Shown here: in pieces, positions 20,769 through 32,513 of the stretch
How the letters are laid out: every line of letters starts with the position of its first letter
Position numbering within the stretch: the first letter of the stretch is position 1
From: Saprospiraceae bacterium
Lineage (GTDB): Bacteria > Bacteroidota > Bacteroidia > Chitinophagales > Saprospiraceae
Direction: 5' to 3'
Length of the DNA: 64,000 nt
Assembly: GCA_016711125.1 (NCBI GenBank)
Contig: JADJTQ010000005.1
Coordinates: forward strand, 682,001 to 746,000
Translations under genes and position numbers: made by a program
Notes under the pieces: model-generated
The model's input: only the letters and a program-made list of their open reading frames with translations
The model's database searches: none
Told to the model about the DNA's origin: nothing

Positions 20769-20803
20769 TAATTGACTAGTTTTCAACAAATTATAGTCAA
20801 TTA
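20769..20803. promoter_or_regulatory. Perfect 10-base inverted repeat before the second giant gene
   Basis: TAATTGACTA (20769-20778) and TAGTCAATTA (20794-20803) are perfect reverse complements separated by 15 bases. The second arm ends 19 bases before the ATG at 20823. The position suits a repressor operator or an mRNA leader hairpin that controls initiation. There is no T tract, so it is not a terminator. Confidence 0.5.
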
Positions 20804-20822
20804 GGAACCAAAACTGAGCACC

Positions 20823-23800
20823 ATGAAGATAATTGCTTTACGCAAAGTAGTGTCTATTTCTGTATTGTTAACCCTCTTGTTTTCCTTTGATTTGTCAGGC
20901 CAAATTACGGTCATGACATTTTTGGATCTTAACAATAATGGGGTACAAGATGAGGAAGAAGAATTAGTAACGGGTTTGACGGTCACAGCTACGGATGCCA
21001 ATGGAAATGAAATTCTGTTGCTGGATGATGGCCACGGTACATTTACTTTGCCAGGAGAGTTGATCACCACACGGCTAAGAGTGCGAGTAACTGGATATGC
21101 TCCCGGACTCTTGCCAGGTGTAGCTTGTCCGACCTCGGTGTTTTACGTTCAGGATGGTGAGTCAGTTTTAGTGCCGGTCAGTACAGGCCCAAGTTATAAC
21201 ATAGTAACAAGTAGAATTTTAATACCGTGTTATGACGGTGGTCCCGCTGAAGGAAAAGCAACACCTGCTTTTGTTTCATTTCCATATGGTGTCGATGGTA
21301 TCGCTCAGTCGAAGGGTGGTAGCGAGACTGATCCGGAGATTGATGCAACGACCGAACAAATAGGATCTACCTGGGGGTGGCTTACCAAAATACGCATCAA
21401 AGGGCTTTTACTGCCGCGGTCTTAAAAAGGCATGTGGGCTTGGGCCCCGAAGGAATCTCTGGTCTTTACATGATCGATTACTCATCGGGAAGTGCGGTTG
21501 TTAATAATTTCAAGATGGAAGGTATTGTTCCTTCAAATGGAGGCCCGGCCCTGGATTTTGGATCTGTACTTAGGAAAACGTGACCGGTGACGTCGACGGA
21601 ACGATGCCGTATGCGCTCACCAGTGCAGAAGGTACCGCCACTTTTGACATGGATGCATTTGCTAAAATCGGATCCATCGGTTTTGGTGATATTGATGTTG
21701 AAGAAGATGAGCAGACTTTATGGATGGTCAACCTAAAGCAACGATCTTTGGTTTCACTTGATGTTTCAGACCCTGATGTGGTGCCTGGAACTCAGACGGT
21801 AAAAAGTTTCCCCTTGTCAAATATGACGGGCTTGCCAAATCTTAATTATCGGTATGCTATGTGCATTAATGCCGGTGGTAACTTAAATAACACTGGGGCT
21901 GAGCCTTTTACGGATCCAAATAAGGTAGCTTGGGACAAAAATAAATATGGTACAGGAGGTACCGGGGGTTATGCGGCAATCACGGTGGCTAACCTACTCA
22001 ATGAAACCGATAAGACGTCTGATAGACCACTTTATCGGACCTTTAGAAAGGGTACATTTTCATATCAGGTACCTGTACCTATAGCCGAAACATACACGGT
22101 AACATTACATTTCGCCGAACCTAATAATTATGGCGTCGGTGATCGGCTCTTCGATATCTCAGCTGAAGGTCAGGTGCTAGCATCTTCATTTGACATTGTA
22201 CAGGAAGCCGGTGGGAATAAAAGAGCTATAACCCGTACCTTTCAGGTCGAGGCCACGGATGGAGTTTTAAATCTTGACTTCATAGCAAAGCAGGGTGCTT
22301 CAGTAAAAGAAGCTTTATTAAGTGGATTCGAAGTTGTAGGTCAAAGTATCATGGAATCAGGTGTATTAAGACCCTGGGGTTTATCTTTTCGTAATGGTCT
22401 CGGATATCTGGGTGTCGTAGCCGATGGTTCAGTTTCTAAATCAAGAGAACATTTGTTTGGGTTTGTTTTAAGCTTTGACCCGGATAACATGGCCTCCGGG
22501 TTTACGGAAGTATTGGCCTTTCCACTGGGCTACCCAAGAGAGAGAGCTTCCAATGCCCATATACCCCAACCACAACCACTTCGGTCATCTGAATGGCAAG
22601 CCTGGGTTTCGGATTGGGACCAAACAGTAATCATCACCAAAGAAGAGCAACTGTCTTCAACCAAAGCACTATTGTGTTCTTACGCCCAACCCATTCTTTC
22701 AGATATTAACTTTACCTCTGATGGTGGAATGACGATTGGACTTATGGACCGTTGGGGCCATCAAACAGGATATCGAAACTATCCAGCAGACACAACAGAT
22801 AACACCTTAATTGTTGCTTATGGCCCTGGAGATTTACTTCGGGTCAATCGAAGAAATGGAATTTTTAGAATTGAGGACGAACAGCAAGACCTTGGACCTT
22901 TTCGAACTGACGATGGGCCCAGTTTTCGGGGTGAGTTTTCTATGACGATGCTTTTGTGGCAGCAGCCGCTCACCATGGAGAGATTTCGACCGGTGGAAAT
23001 GCATTATTGAGGGGAACGAAAACAGTTGTCAATACTGTGTTTAATCCAATCAACGTGGGTGCTGGAAACCCGAATTATGAAAATGATGGAGTATACACCT
23101 GGGTATCCAGTTTTACAATACTGAGACAGGGGTTAAGGAAAGAGCTTACCTTTTTGTAGATCAGTTTATTCAGGGCAAAGCCAATGGATTAGGTGATATG
23201 GAATTTGCCGCTGAATTCATTGGCGGCGAGGTGGGCAATTATGTGTGGTGCGATGGCAATGGCAATGGTATCCAAGATCCTGAAGAATTTGGTATTGACG
23301 GAATCATGCTGACCTTGCATGACAAAGAAGATGGTGATGCTTTAGTTGATATGAAGACAAGCATAAATGGAGGACAGTTTATCTTTACAGACCTGCTTCC
23401 CAATCACAACTACAGCATACGTATTGATTTGGCAAAACTGGAGACGCTCGGATTTTCGGGCCTGGTTCCGGATCCTGATCAAGGCGGTGATGATGAATTA
23501 GATTCCGATGGTGACGCTAGCATGTTGCCAGGATATGCCATGGCTATGTTTACCACTGGACCGCTGGGAGAAAACGATCACAGTATCGATTTCGGCTTTT
23601 TAGGGCCAGTGGCAAATCCTTGTACATTATATGCATGTGTAGACCCTATGGGAATGGGTATTTGTGCCGATTTCAATTTGCCGGAGATTAGGGCATGTGT
23701 ATTGCCGGCGGGTATTAATAATAATGTCACTGTTTTTGCTGGATTGCTCGGCGATAGCTTGATTAATCCAATCACTGCATTTCCTATCCGTGTTTGTGGA

Positions 23801-26800
23801 CCGGACTCTTGTGTTTATGCTCGGGTTAGTCTGCCGGGTGATGATATGTGCTATTCGATAGCGAAGATTACCCTTAGTATTGTTGATCCCAATGGTGGCA
23901 CTATGCCTGAGTATGTTCAAATTGCGTGTGATGGGACCGACGTAGATCTGGGGGCAATTGTCACGGACAATGGATTTAATTATTCCAGTATCGCATTTTA
24001 TAGTGATGTGGACAAGAATCTGCTGATCCTCAATCCCGAGATGTATACGATGGCGCCGCCTTATCCAGATACCGTTTTCTGGTCAGCAGATCTGACCGGC
24101 GGTCTGGCTGATTGTCCGGTTATGGGTACTCTCATTCTATTACCCAGTAATTCCTCTTTGGTCGAGGCAGGAATGGACGATACGATTTGTGGGTTTAGCT
24201 GTGTAGACTTGACCTCACTTGGGGCCAGTTTTAATCCTAACGGGACCTTAGCAAATGAGGCTATCTGGTCTACTTCCGGTAGTGGGACTTTTATGCCTGG
24301 ACCCAGGTTTGGCGAAGCCACCATGTATTGCCCCGATACGGCAGATGTTTTGAATGGTTCTGTTGTGTTGACTCTGACGGTAGTTGATGATCCTTGTCTT
24401 ATGATCAGCGATTTTGTCAACATTACGATTCAACCGGGAACAGCCATGATAATCCCTGGAGAGTCGGACACGATCGACTGTACGCATCCCTTTGTACTTA
24501 ATCAGGAAGCCAATGACACCTTTCCTGGCTGTCGAATGGTATTTGAATGTTATGATACATTGGTTGGTAGTGTCGTTGATTATGATCTTTTGATCGGTGA
24601 TTGCGAAGACATCATCAAACAAATAAAAAGGACATTTAAGTTTGTGTACGATAAGCAGGAATACTTCTGCATGGATACGATCTCGGTTAGAGCACTACCT
24701 GACACTATTATCTGTCCTCCTATGAGAGACAGCGTGTACTGCCATACGGGATATTTAAAAGATGAAAATGGACATCCTTCTCCGCTAGTTACGGGATTTC
24801 CATTGGCAGACAGTATTCACTTGTGGCCAGCCCCTCCTTCCGTTTGTGACATCCTGGTCATATACAAAGACACAGAATTTAATTCCAGCTGTCCAATAAC
24901 AATCAAACGTGAGTGGTTTATTAAAAATGGTTGTACTGGTTCGTTTGATACCTGTGTCCAGTGGTTGATGGTTTTTGATACAATCGGACCTTATGTCACT
25001 AAATATGATACTGCTGCTTTATTTCAGACAATAAGTACTTCTAGTCATGAGTGTTATGCAGATGTATATGTGCCAAATATCAATTTTGCCGACACCTGCT
25101 CAGGTGTAAAAATTGTCAAAGCGACGGTGCTTGGTTACGGGACCACGATTATGACCTACAATCCTGTCTTAAAGTGCTATGAAAGTCATCAAAAGTTCAA
25201 GGTTCCGGTCTCAGAGATTGATTTCATCAATGGGCAATTTCTGATTTCTTATGTTACCTATGAAGCCATGGATAGTTGTCATAACCTAACCGTTGCAGAT
25301 AGCTTCCCCCTGTTCATTGTTGATCGGGTAAAACCAGTGATGATCTGTGATAAAGGGTTGAACATTACTGTTAGTGATACCATAGAATGGGTGCATGCAG
25401 AGAGTTTCAATGAAGGAAGTTGGGACAATTGTGGTATTTCACTATTACTTGCTAGACGGACCGATTGGGCTACGGCATGTGGAGTTAACCTGTGCGATGA
25501 CATTCATTTTCTCTTTAATACCGAGCATCACGATAGTGTCTGGTGTGCCCGCCTGGAAAGTGACAAACATATCAATCCTGTCGAAGCACATTACCAGCAA
25601 GCCATTGAGTGGCTGTGCAACGATGGCCAGGTTTGTAGTTACCCCGTATTAATGGGATGGTTTTACGATTTGGTCAAGTATGCAACGTTAGAATGTATCG
25701 AGCACCCATATGCTGTTGACGCAAATTATCTGGATAAATTGATTGGAGACGGAATAGGTGATGATTCGTTTGATGATGTATTTGAGTCTTTAGTTTTATC
25801 TGTGATACCCTGTGTAAAAAATATTGAAGCAGATAGCCTTGAAGCAGCATTTTTTGAATTTTTCAATTCGCGGTGCGGAGGGTCTACTTGAATCTCTGTT
25901 CAATGATTTGCTCCACATAGCTTTTGCTAATCAGCTGGAGTCAGGAAGGGCTCTCTTTGACATCGGAAAGCAATTTGGCGGTGGATGGAGTGATGCAGTG
26001 CCTTTCTGTTGTGAAGACGCATGTCAGGAAGTCACGGTCGAAGTATTGGCTATGGATTACTGGTGTAATTGGAGTAAGTGCTGGACGACTGTAAAAGTCG
26101 AAGACAAGACACCACCTGAAGTAGTTTGTGAACTTTTTGATGCAACGGTGAGCTGCAGTGCTTATAAGACCTACTATGAACCGGCGGTCGAATTGGCTCT
26201 GGCTGGTGATTTTGATAGCCTCCAGAGTGTGTTAGGTCGCTATGACAAGGTCAAAAAAGACCAATATGGGGCAGTTGCAGAAAAGACTTCCTATACAATT
26301 TACGACCTTAAGTGCGATTCAAGCAAAGTGACAAAAGATACCTTGGTCTACGACGAGCACCTAGGTTATATATGGAAAACCTACACTTATTACCGTGCAA
26401 AGTATGACCTGAAGAAATACGAACGCTTTAATGGGCAGATTGCTGACAATTGTGGTTTAGTATGCATCGAAGAGAAACCTTGGGTAAATCTGGATCATTG
26501 TGGCAATGGTTTTATCAAGAGGGTCTTTAAGTTTGTTGGTCAATGCACTGATGAAGCATCGGGTCATTTTGCTGATACTATTACAAGGTATCAGACTATA
26601 TGGGTAACCAATGATTGTGATATTACCAAGGCTATGTTTGAGGTACCAAAAGATACCATCATCTATAGTTGTGGAATCGAATATGATCCTGATGGAAGCG
26701 GCAATGTAGCGGGCTTGCTGAGTCCGGAATCTACAGGAGACGCTAAATATGTTTTCGATAACGATTGCCGGTTAGTGGGTATTGGATACTATGATAAAGT

Positions 26801-28820
26801 GTTCAAGATCGTGGGAGGTGATGAGGCTTGTTATAAAATCATCCGAACCTGGTGTTTTGCCGATTGGTGTGGTCTTGATAAGCCAATCGAAAAGGCATGG
26901 TGGCAAAATCCAAAGTACGCAGGTAAATACTTGACTTGTGTTCAAAAAATTATTGTCTATGATTCGCAGCCGCCAATATGCACCATTGATGAGATTCCTG
27001 GTGAAATAGAGGCTGCGGGTTGTTATTATAATCTAAACACTTCGGTCACCCTTGAAGACGAATGTGGATTACTTAGTTACAGTTGGCGATTGATTAATAC
27101 TAAAACCGAAGCTACCATCGCCTCAGCTTATGGAGAACTGGATAGCAATCCTTCAGGTTCAATTGAGATTAATGTTGAAGACCTTGGGCAGGGTAGTTAT
27201 AAGTTGAAAGTAACTGTGACTGATGAATGTCAAAATGAAAGCGTTTGTGACGCTTCATTTGTGATCACTGCCAACAAAAAGCCAACACCGGTTTGTATCA
27301 CTAGTCTTACGGCTGATCTGACTCCGATGGATTCAGATGGTGACGGAGCTATTGACACTGCTATGGCTGTAGTTTGGGCAAGTGAATTTAACGTTAGTAG
27401 TCAGGCAGCATGTGGCAGCAGTGATGATAAACTAGCGTTTAGAATTGATTTTGCTGTAGGAGATCCGGTGTTACCTGCAAGCTCAGCAACGAGCCTGACT
27501 TTAGGATGCAAAGATCAAGGCACCCAGGAGGTGAGATTATATGTCATCGATGAAAGTGGTAGTTGGGACTACTGCACGGTGCTGTTGGTTGTGCAAAACA
27601 ATGCTCAGGGTTGCGGGGCTGTGGCTCACGCAACAGGGTTATTGACCGGTGAAATTCTAACCGAAGAGGGTATTGAGATTGAGCTGGTGGATGTGATGGT
27701 GGAGGGCAATAGCGGTGTTGCACTGTGGGAAGTTGATAAAGTGAAAGGAAGCTATGAATTGGATGTGACGATGGGTGTTGAAGCATTTGTCCGACCACAA
27801 AAAGACACTGACCCACTAAATGGTGTTTCTACAAGTGACCTGGTAGCGATACAGAAGGATATTTTGGGAAAGGCCTCCCTGGATTCATGGTACAAACTAC
27901 AAGCCGCAGATGCCAATAATGACGGGAAAGTATCCGCGATCGATTTAATTCAGTTGAGAAAATTAATCCTGGGAATGATCGACCACCTGCCGTCCAGCGA
28001 TAGTTGGAGATTTTTTGAAAAGGAAAGTAATAAGAGCTTCTATCACATTGATCAAATGCTAGAGTCAATGAAAGCAGATTTCATTGGCGTCAAGGTGGGT
28101 GATGTGAATGGCAGCAACGATCCCTCCTTAAAAGCAGGTCGCTCGGGGAGTGCAATGACACTGTTGGTGAGTCAATTTATTGAAGGCAACAGAATTACAT
28201 TCCTGCCAAGTAAGCAGGAGACCATTGCAGGTATTCAGTTTACTTTAGAGTTTGATGCTTCTCAATTAAAGATTGTAGATGTGCTACCGGGGACAAAATT
28301 GAACCTTAATCGAGAACATCTAAACCTAACTCATCAGGCTAATGGATGGGTGACCTTGTCATGGAATCCTGCCGACGGCAATGCTATGATCATTGGTGAA
28401 GACGACGCACTCTTTACCCTCATAGTTGAGCAGACCGGACAAGTGGATCTTAGCGAAACGATGACGATATCCAGCAAGGTAACCAGGGCTGAAGCTTATG
28501 ATCAAGGGGGGCTAGAATACCCTTTAAACTTGAACTTTGTGAATGGAAGTATAGCTCATGGATTTGAATTGTTGCAAAACCGGCCAAATCCATGGAGTCA
28601 CGAAACCGCGATTGGATTTAGTGTGTCGGAGTCGACACAGACAATTCTTACAGTTTATGATGTTAGTGGACGCATGGTAAAACAGATGACAGGTGTAGCT
28701 CACAAGGGTTACCAGGAATGGAGCATTGACGCACGAGATATGCCGCATTCAGGCGTATACTATTATAAACTCGAAACGAATGACGGCACAGCTGTACGGA
28801 AAATGATACTTATGGATTAA
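20823..28820 (+). CDS. Giant secreted multidomain surface protein: SdrD-B-like, malectin, dockerin-like, cohesin-like, type IX sorting domain (frameshifted)
   Basis: About 2,660 codons after bridging five breaks (near 21373, 21575, 22940, 23113 and 25855). In order: a signal peptide ending DLSGQ; an SdrD-B-like domain (FLDLNNNGVQDEEEE); a propeller-like region; a malectin-like domain about 21860-22340 (TVTLHFAEP, then RLFDISAEGQVL); more propeller-like sequence; a second SdrD-B-like domain (VWCDGNGNGIQDPEEFGIDG); and Cys-rich repeats. The paralogous block follows (EGSWDNCGISLLLARR, LESDKHINPVEAHY, GGGWSDAVPFCCEDAC). Then come a dockerin-like pair (second loop DANNDGKVSAID), a cohesin-like domain (AGIQFTLEFDASQLKIVDVL) and a sorting domain (NRPNPWSHETAIGF to RKMILMD). 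Secretion by the type IX system is inferred. Ligand and function are unknown. Confidence 0.87.
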
Positions 28821-28848
28821 CTTTTCAACATCATGACCCGTGCTTAAG

Positions 28849-28879
28849 AAAAGGCAATCTGCGCGCAGATTGCCTTTTT
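28849..28879. terminator. Bidirectional terminator after the second giant gene
   Basis: A perfect 13-base stem, AAAAGGCAATCTG with CAGATTGCCTTTT, around a CGCG loop and followed by another T. Runs of A and T on both sides make it usable from either strand. It lies 28 bases after the stop at 28820. Confidence 0.88.
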
Positions 28880-29181
28880 CGATTTCAGGGGACTACAGGT
28901 TAATCCTGGAATAATATTAGAAACCCTTATTCCCACTGGAAGGTTACACCGGGACTATTCATTAGAACTTTGTCATGAGGCCTGGAAGAGCAATAAAATA
29001 AGGGTTTTCCTGACACCGCTACGGTGAAAGAAAATCCAGCGAAGCGCCCTATATTGAAGCTATTTCAGGCCGCAATAGATTTTCTAATGCATAATCATCC
29101 TCCATCTTGATGGAGAGAATCAACGAATTAATGTTACTGTACCGGGGAGTATTTGGCTCGCAATAAGTAATACTGGTAATG
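28880..29181. other. Intergenic stretch without a recognised gene
   Basis: No coding frame fits known families. One small dyad (CACCG CTA CGGTG near 29014-29026, flanked by TTTTC and GAAAA) is visible. The stretch separates the giant gene from the convergent PLP lyase gene. Confidence 0.5.
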
Positions 29182-30379
29182 TCAAACAAGGGCTTGCTCA
29201 AGATCTGCGATAATATCTTTGACATCTTCAATACCGACCGATATCCGGACCAGACTGTCTGTAATGCCTTGTTCATACCTAATTTTACGATCAATGTTAA
29301 TGTGTGACATTGTAGCGGGATGCAAAATCAGGGTATCAACATCACCAAGGGTAGGAGCGAGGATACAAAAATTAAGTTTTCGCATGAAGGAGATGGCAGC
29401 ATCGAGGTTCCATTGATCTCAAAACTTAACATGCCTCCGTAGTTTTTCATTTGTTTGGTTGCCAATTGATGGGAAGGATGTGCCGGTAGACCAGGATAAT
29501 TTACTGGCTAATTCTCGGATGTTGGGTTAAATATTCAGCTACCCACATGGCATTTGCCGAATGCTTATCCATTCGAAGTGCCAGCGTCTTAAGGCCGTTG
29601 TTGATCAGCCAGGCATCCCATGGATTGCCATTAGTGCCGGCAAGTTTCATAATTGGCCAGATTTTTTCATGGAGTAATTGTGCATCTTGGGCTACCAGGA
29701 CACCGGCCAGTGAGTTTCCATGACCATTCAGATACTTGGTAGTCGAGTGTACAATGAAATCAACTCCAAATCCAAAGGGCTGTTGCAGGTATGGACTCGG
29801 AAAAGTGTTGTCAATGGCAGTGGTAACACCATGTTTTTTAGCGAGGTTAGCCAGAGCTTTGAGATCGAGACAGGCCATCGTAGGATTAGCCGGACTTTCA
29901 CCATAGATCATCTTGATCGCCTTGTCATTGTTCAAAGCCTGATCGACCCGATCCAAATCAGCTAAATCTATAAATAACGGATCGATTCCATTGGGTTTCA
30001 AAATTTTCAGGAATTGCTCGGTGGTGCCACCATAAAGATTGGCTTGTGTAAGTATCTTATCACCACTTTTTAACATACCAAGCATCAAGGTTAAAATTGC
30101 CGACATTCCGCTGCTAAACAGAATTGCTTCAGCTTCGATGCCGGGCAGATCATGTGATTCCAGAAGTGCAATTTTTTTAGCGACGGTTTCCATGGTGGGG
30201 TTTCCATAGCGGCTATAGACATGGCCTTTTTCTTTGCCTGTGAAAATATTGATGCCCTGGTCAATACTGTCTAGTTCAAACGAAGAAGTGGCATAGATCG
30301 GTAATACATGGGGCTTAGTGGTTCTATTTTCCTTAATTTCGCGCACGCAGGAAGAGTGCATACCCAATTGGCTTTTCAT
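29182..30379 (-). CDS. Cys/Met metabolism PLP-dependent enzyme (cystathionine gamma-lyase/synthase type, frameshifted)
   Basis: The start at 30379 gives MKSQLGMHSSCVREIKEN. The body has the PLP-binding VYSRYGNPT, the FSSGMSAI turn, the IDNTFPSPYLQQP segment and the Schiff-base lysine in HSTTKYLNGHGNSLAG. Frame changes near 29508 and 29408 split off the C-terminus, which resumes as VNYPGLPAHPSHQLATKQMK and ends ISVGIEDVKDIIADLEQALV. The family includes cystathionine gamma-lyase, gamma-synthase and methionine gamma-lyase. With the cystathionine beta-synthase at 1273-2631, gamma-lyase is plausible but not proven. It diverges from the pseudouridine synthase gene. Confidence 0.85.
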
Positions 30380-30430
30380 GGACAACTTTAAGTTTGATTT
30401 ATAAAGGTACCGAAGATAGTAAATTGAATT

Positions 30431-31487
30431 ATGCAAGAAGACGACCTTACCGATGAGGATCTCTATGATCGTTTGTTTTTGACCGTCGACCTGGACAACA
30501 ACCTCTACGGATTGACAAGTTCTTGATGGATCGTCTTTGGAGAGTTTCTCGCAGTAAAGTTCAGGCGGCCATTAGTGCCGGGGCGGTTAAAGTTAATGAA
30601 GGACTGGTTAAATCAAACTATAAAGTAAGACCCTCCGATGAAATCGAAGTACTGGTACCTCAATCAGGTAATGATGAGATCAAACTCGAGGGGGAGGAGA
30701 TCGCCTGGACATCATTTTTGAGGATGAAGACCTGTTGGTGGTCAATAAGGCAGCTGGCATGGTGGTGCATCCAGGAGTAGGCAATCGGAGGGGTACGTTG
30801 GTCAATGCGCTCTTGTATCATCTTCAACATCAGCAATTGCCCATCCTGAAAGGCAACTCGGAAGATCGCCCGGGTTTGGTGCATCGGATTGATAAAAATA
30901 CCTCGGGTCTTCTGGTGATTGCGAAGAACGATTTTACCCTTAGCCACCTTGCCCGTCAATTTTTTGAGCACACTTCAGAGAGAAGTTATCTGGCTCTAGT
31001 GTGGGGACAACCAGATTTAAGTCAGTCAACGATTGAAAGCTATATTGGCAGGGATTCGAAAGACAGAACCCGGCATCGGGTGGTTGACGAAGAGGAGTTG
31101 GGTAAACGTGCAGTGACCCATTACAAAGTTTTAGAACCAATGTATTACGTTAGTTTGATCGCATGCCAATTGGAAACCGGTCGTACTCATCAGATACGGG
31201 TGCATTTGAGTCAGATGGGTCACCCTTTATTTGGAGATGATAAATATGGAGGAAACCAAGTTGTTAAAGGAACTGTCTTTCAGAAATACCGGCAGTTCGT
31301 GATGAATTGTTTTTCAATTTTGCCTCACCAGGCATTGCATGCTCAAACATTGGGTTTTGAACATCCAAAATCCGGACAGCGATTGACATTTTCCGTACCT
31401 CCTCCTCAGGCATTTACCGATTTGGTCGATAAGTGGCGCAATTATGTTAATACCCGCAAAGAAGATCTGGCTGCTGATGAGAATTAA
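30431..31487 (+). CDS. RluD-family 23S rRNA pseudouridine synthase (two short-C-run frameshifts)
   Basis: It starts at 30431 (MQEDDLTDEDLYDRLFLTVD), then resumes after a missing C near 30493 as PGQQPLRIDKFLMDRLWRVS, an S4 RNA-binding domain. A second missing C near 30703 leads from EGEEIA into LDIIFEDEDLLVVNKAAGMV. The catalytic aspartate sits in HRIDKNTSGLLVIAK, and GRTHQIRVHLSQMGHPLFGD is the typical late motif. The enzyme isomerises uridines in large-subunit rRNA. The 3' end overlaps the next gene by 11 bases. Confidence 0.9.
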
Positions 31488-32499
31488 TGAAGCTTTCATC
31501 AAACTCGGGTTTTGGATAGATGAAAATGATGCTGAACTGCAGAATTTAATGGCTGGTGCCGTTTTTGAAAACCCCTGGTTCACAGAGAAACAGGTGAGGC
31601 AGGCAATTGCTTCAATAAGAAGCGAATTTTTGGAAGAAAGCAAATTAAATATTTGGTTAGAAAAATATAAGAGCTCGCCGCGAGATAGGGTTTTTCGAGT
31701 AGCACTGGTCTTGGCAGGAAACATTCCTCTGGTTGGTTTTCATGATTTAATGTGCACTCTTTGTTCACATCATATTGCCTTGGTTAAATTGAGTGAACGC
31801 GACCGGATTTTAATACCAGGTCTGATTAACAAAATGCTGACCTGGAGCCCGGATCTGAGCGATAAGGTAATCTTTACCGACAGGCTTGCAGATTTTGATG
31901 CAGTAATCGCAACCGGCAGTAACCAGTCAGCCAGGTATTTTGAAAAGTATTTCGGAAGACATCCTCATATTATTCGAAAAAATAGAAATGCAGTGGCTGT
32001 CCTGACCGGAAAAGAGAGAGATGACGAACTGCGGCTTTTAGGAAATGATATTTTTTCCTATTTCGGACTTGGCTGTCGAAATGTAACTAAGATTTACGTT
32101 CCGGGCAATTACGATTTTGCCAAATTGCTGACCCTCTTAAATGACTTCAGAGAAGTGGCTGATCATCACAAATACCAAAATAATTATGATTATCATCTTG
32201 CCACTGCCTTGATCAATCGTGAAGCATACATGAGCAATGACTGTTTATTGCTTTTGCAAAATGCATCCATAGCCTCCCGGGTTGCGGTGTTACATTATGA
32301 ATTCTACGAAGACAGAGAGGACCTTAATGCAGAACTTATTAAACACCAGGATGAAATCCAATGCGTTGTTGGAAATCTGCCCTTCGATGGATTTCAGGTT
32401 GTACCATTTGGATCTGCCCAATACCCTCAGTTGGATGATTATGCAGATGGATTGGATACGATGAGTTTTCTGGGAGGACTTTCAAATAAAACAGAATAA
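31477..32499 (+). CDS. Acyl-CoA reductase (LuxC-like family)
   Basis: A protein of about 340 residues from the ATG at 31477 (MRINEAFIKLGFW), the start closest to relatives; the ATG at 31444 would add eleven residues inside rluD. Motifs are NPWFTEKQVRQAI near the N-terminus, VLAGNIPLVGFHDLMC, AVIATGSNQSARYFEKYF, and SYFGLGCRNVTKIYVP with the probable active-site Cys. The family reduces acyl-CoA to aldehydes in LuxC relatives. The Bacteroidota group is of uncertain physiological role. It is probably cotranscribed with rluD and nth. Confidence 0.75.
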   Translation: MRINEAFIKLGFWIDENDAELQNLMAGAVFENPWFTEKQVRQAIASIRSEFLEESKLNIWLEKYKSSPRDRVFRVALVLAGNIPLVGFHDLMCTLCSHHIALVKLSERDRILIPGLINKMLTWSPDLSDKVIFTDRLADFDAVIATGSNQSARYFEKYFGRHPHIIRKNRNAVAVLTGKERDDELRLLGNDIFSYFGLGCRNVTKIYVPGNYDFAKLLTLLNDFREVADHHKYQNNYDYHLATALINREAYMSNDCLLLLQNASIASRVAVLHYEFYEDREDLNAELIKHQDEIQCVVGNLPFDGFQVVPFGSAQYPQLDDYADGLDTMSFLGGLSNKTE

Positions 32500-32513
32500 A
32501 AGAATTTTTTGTC

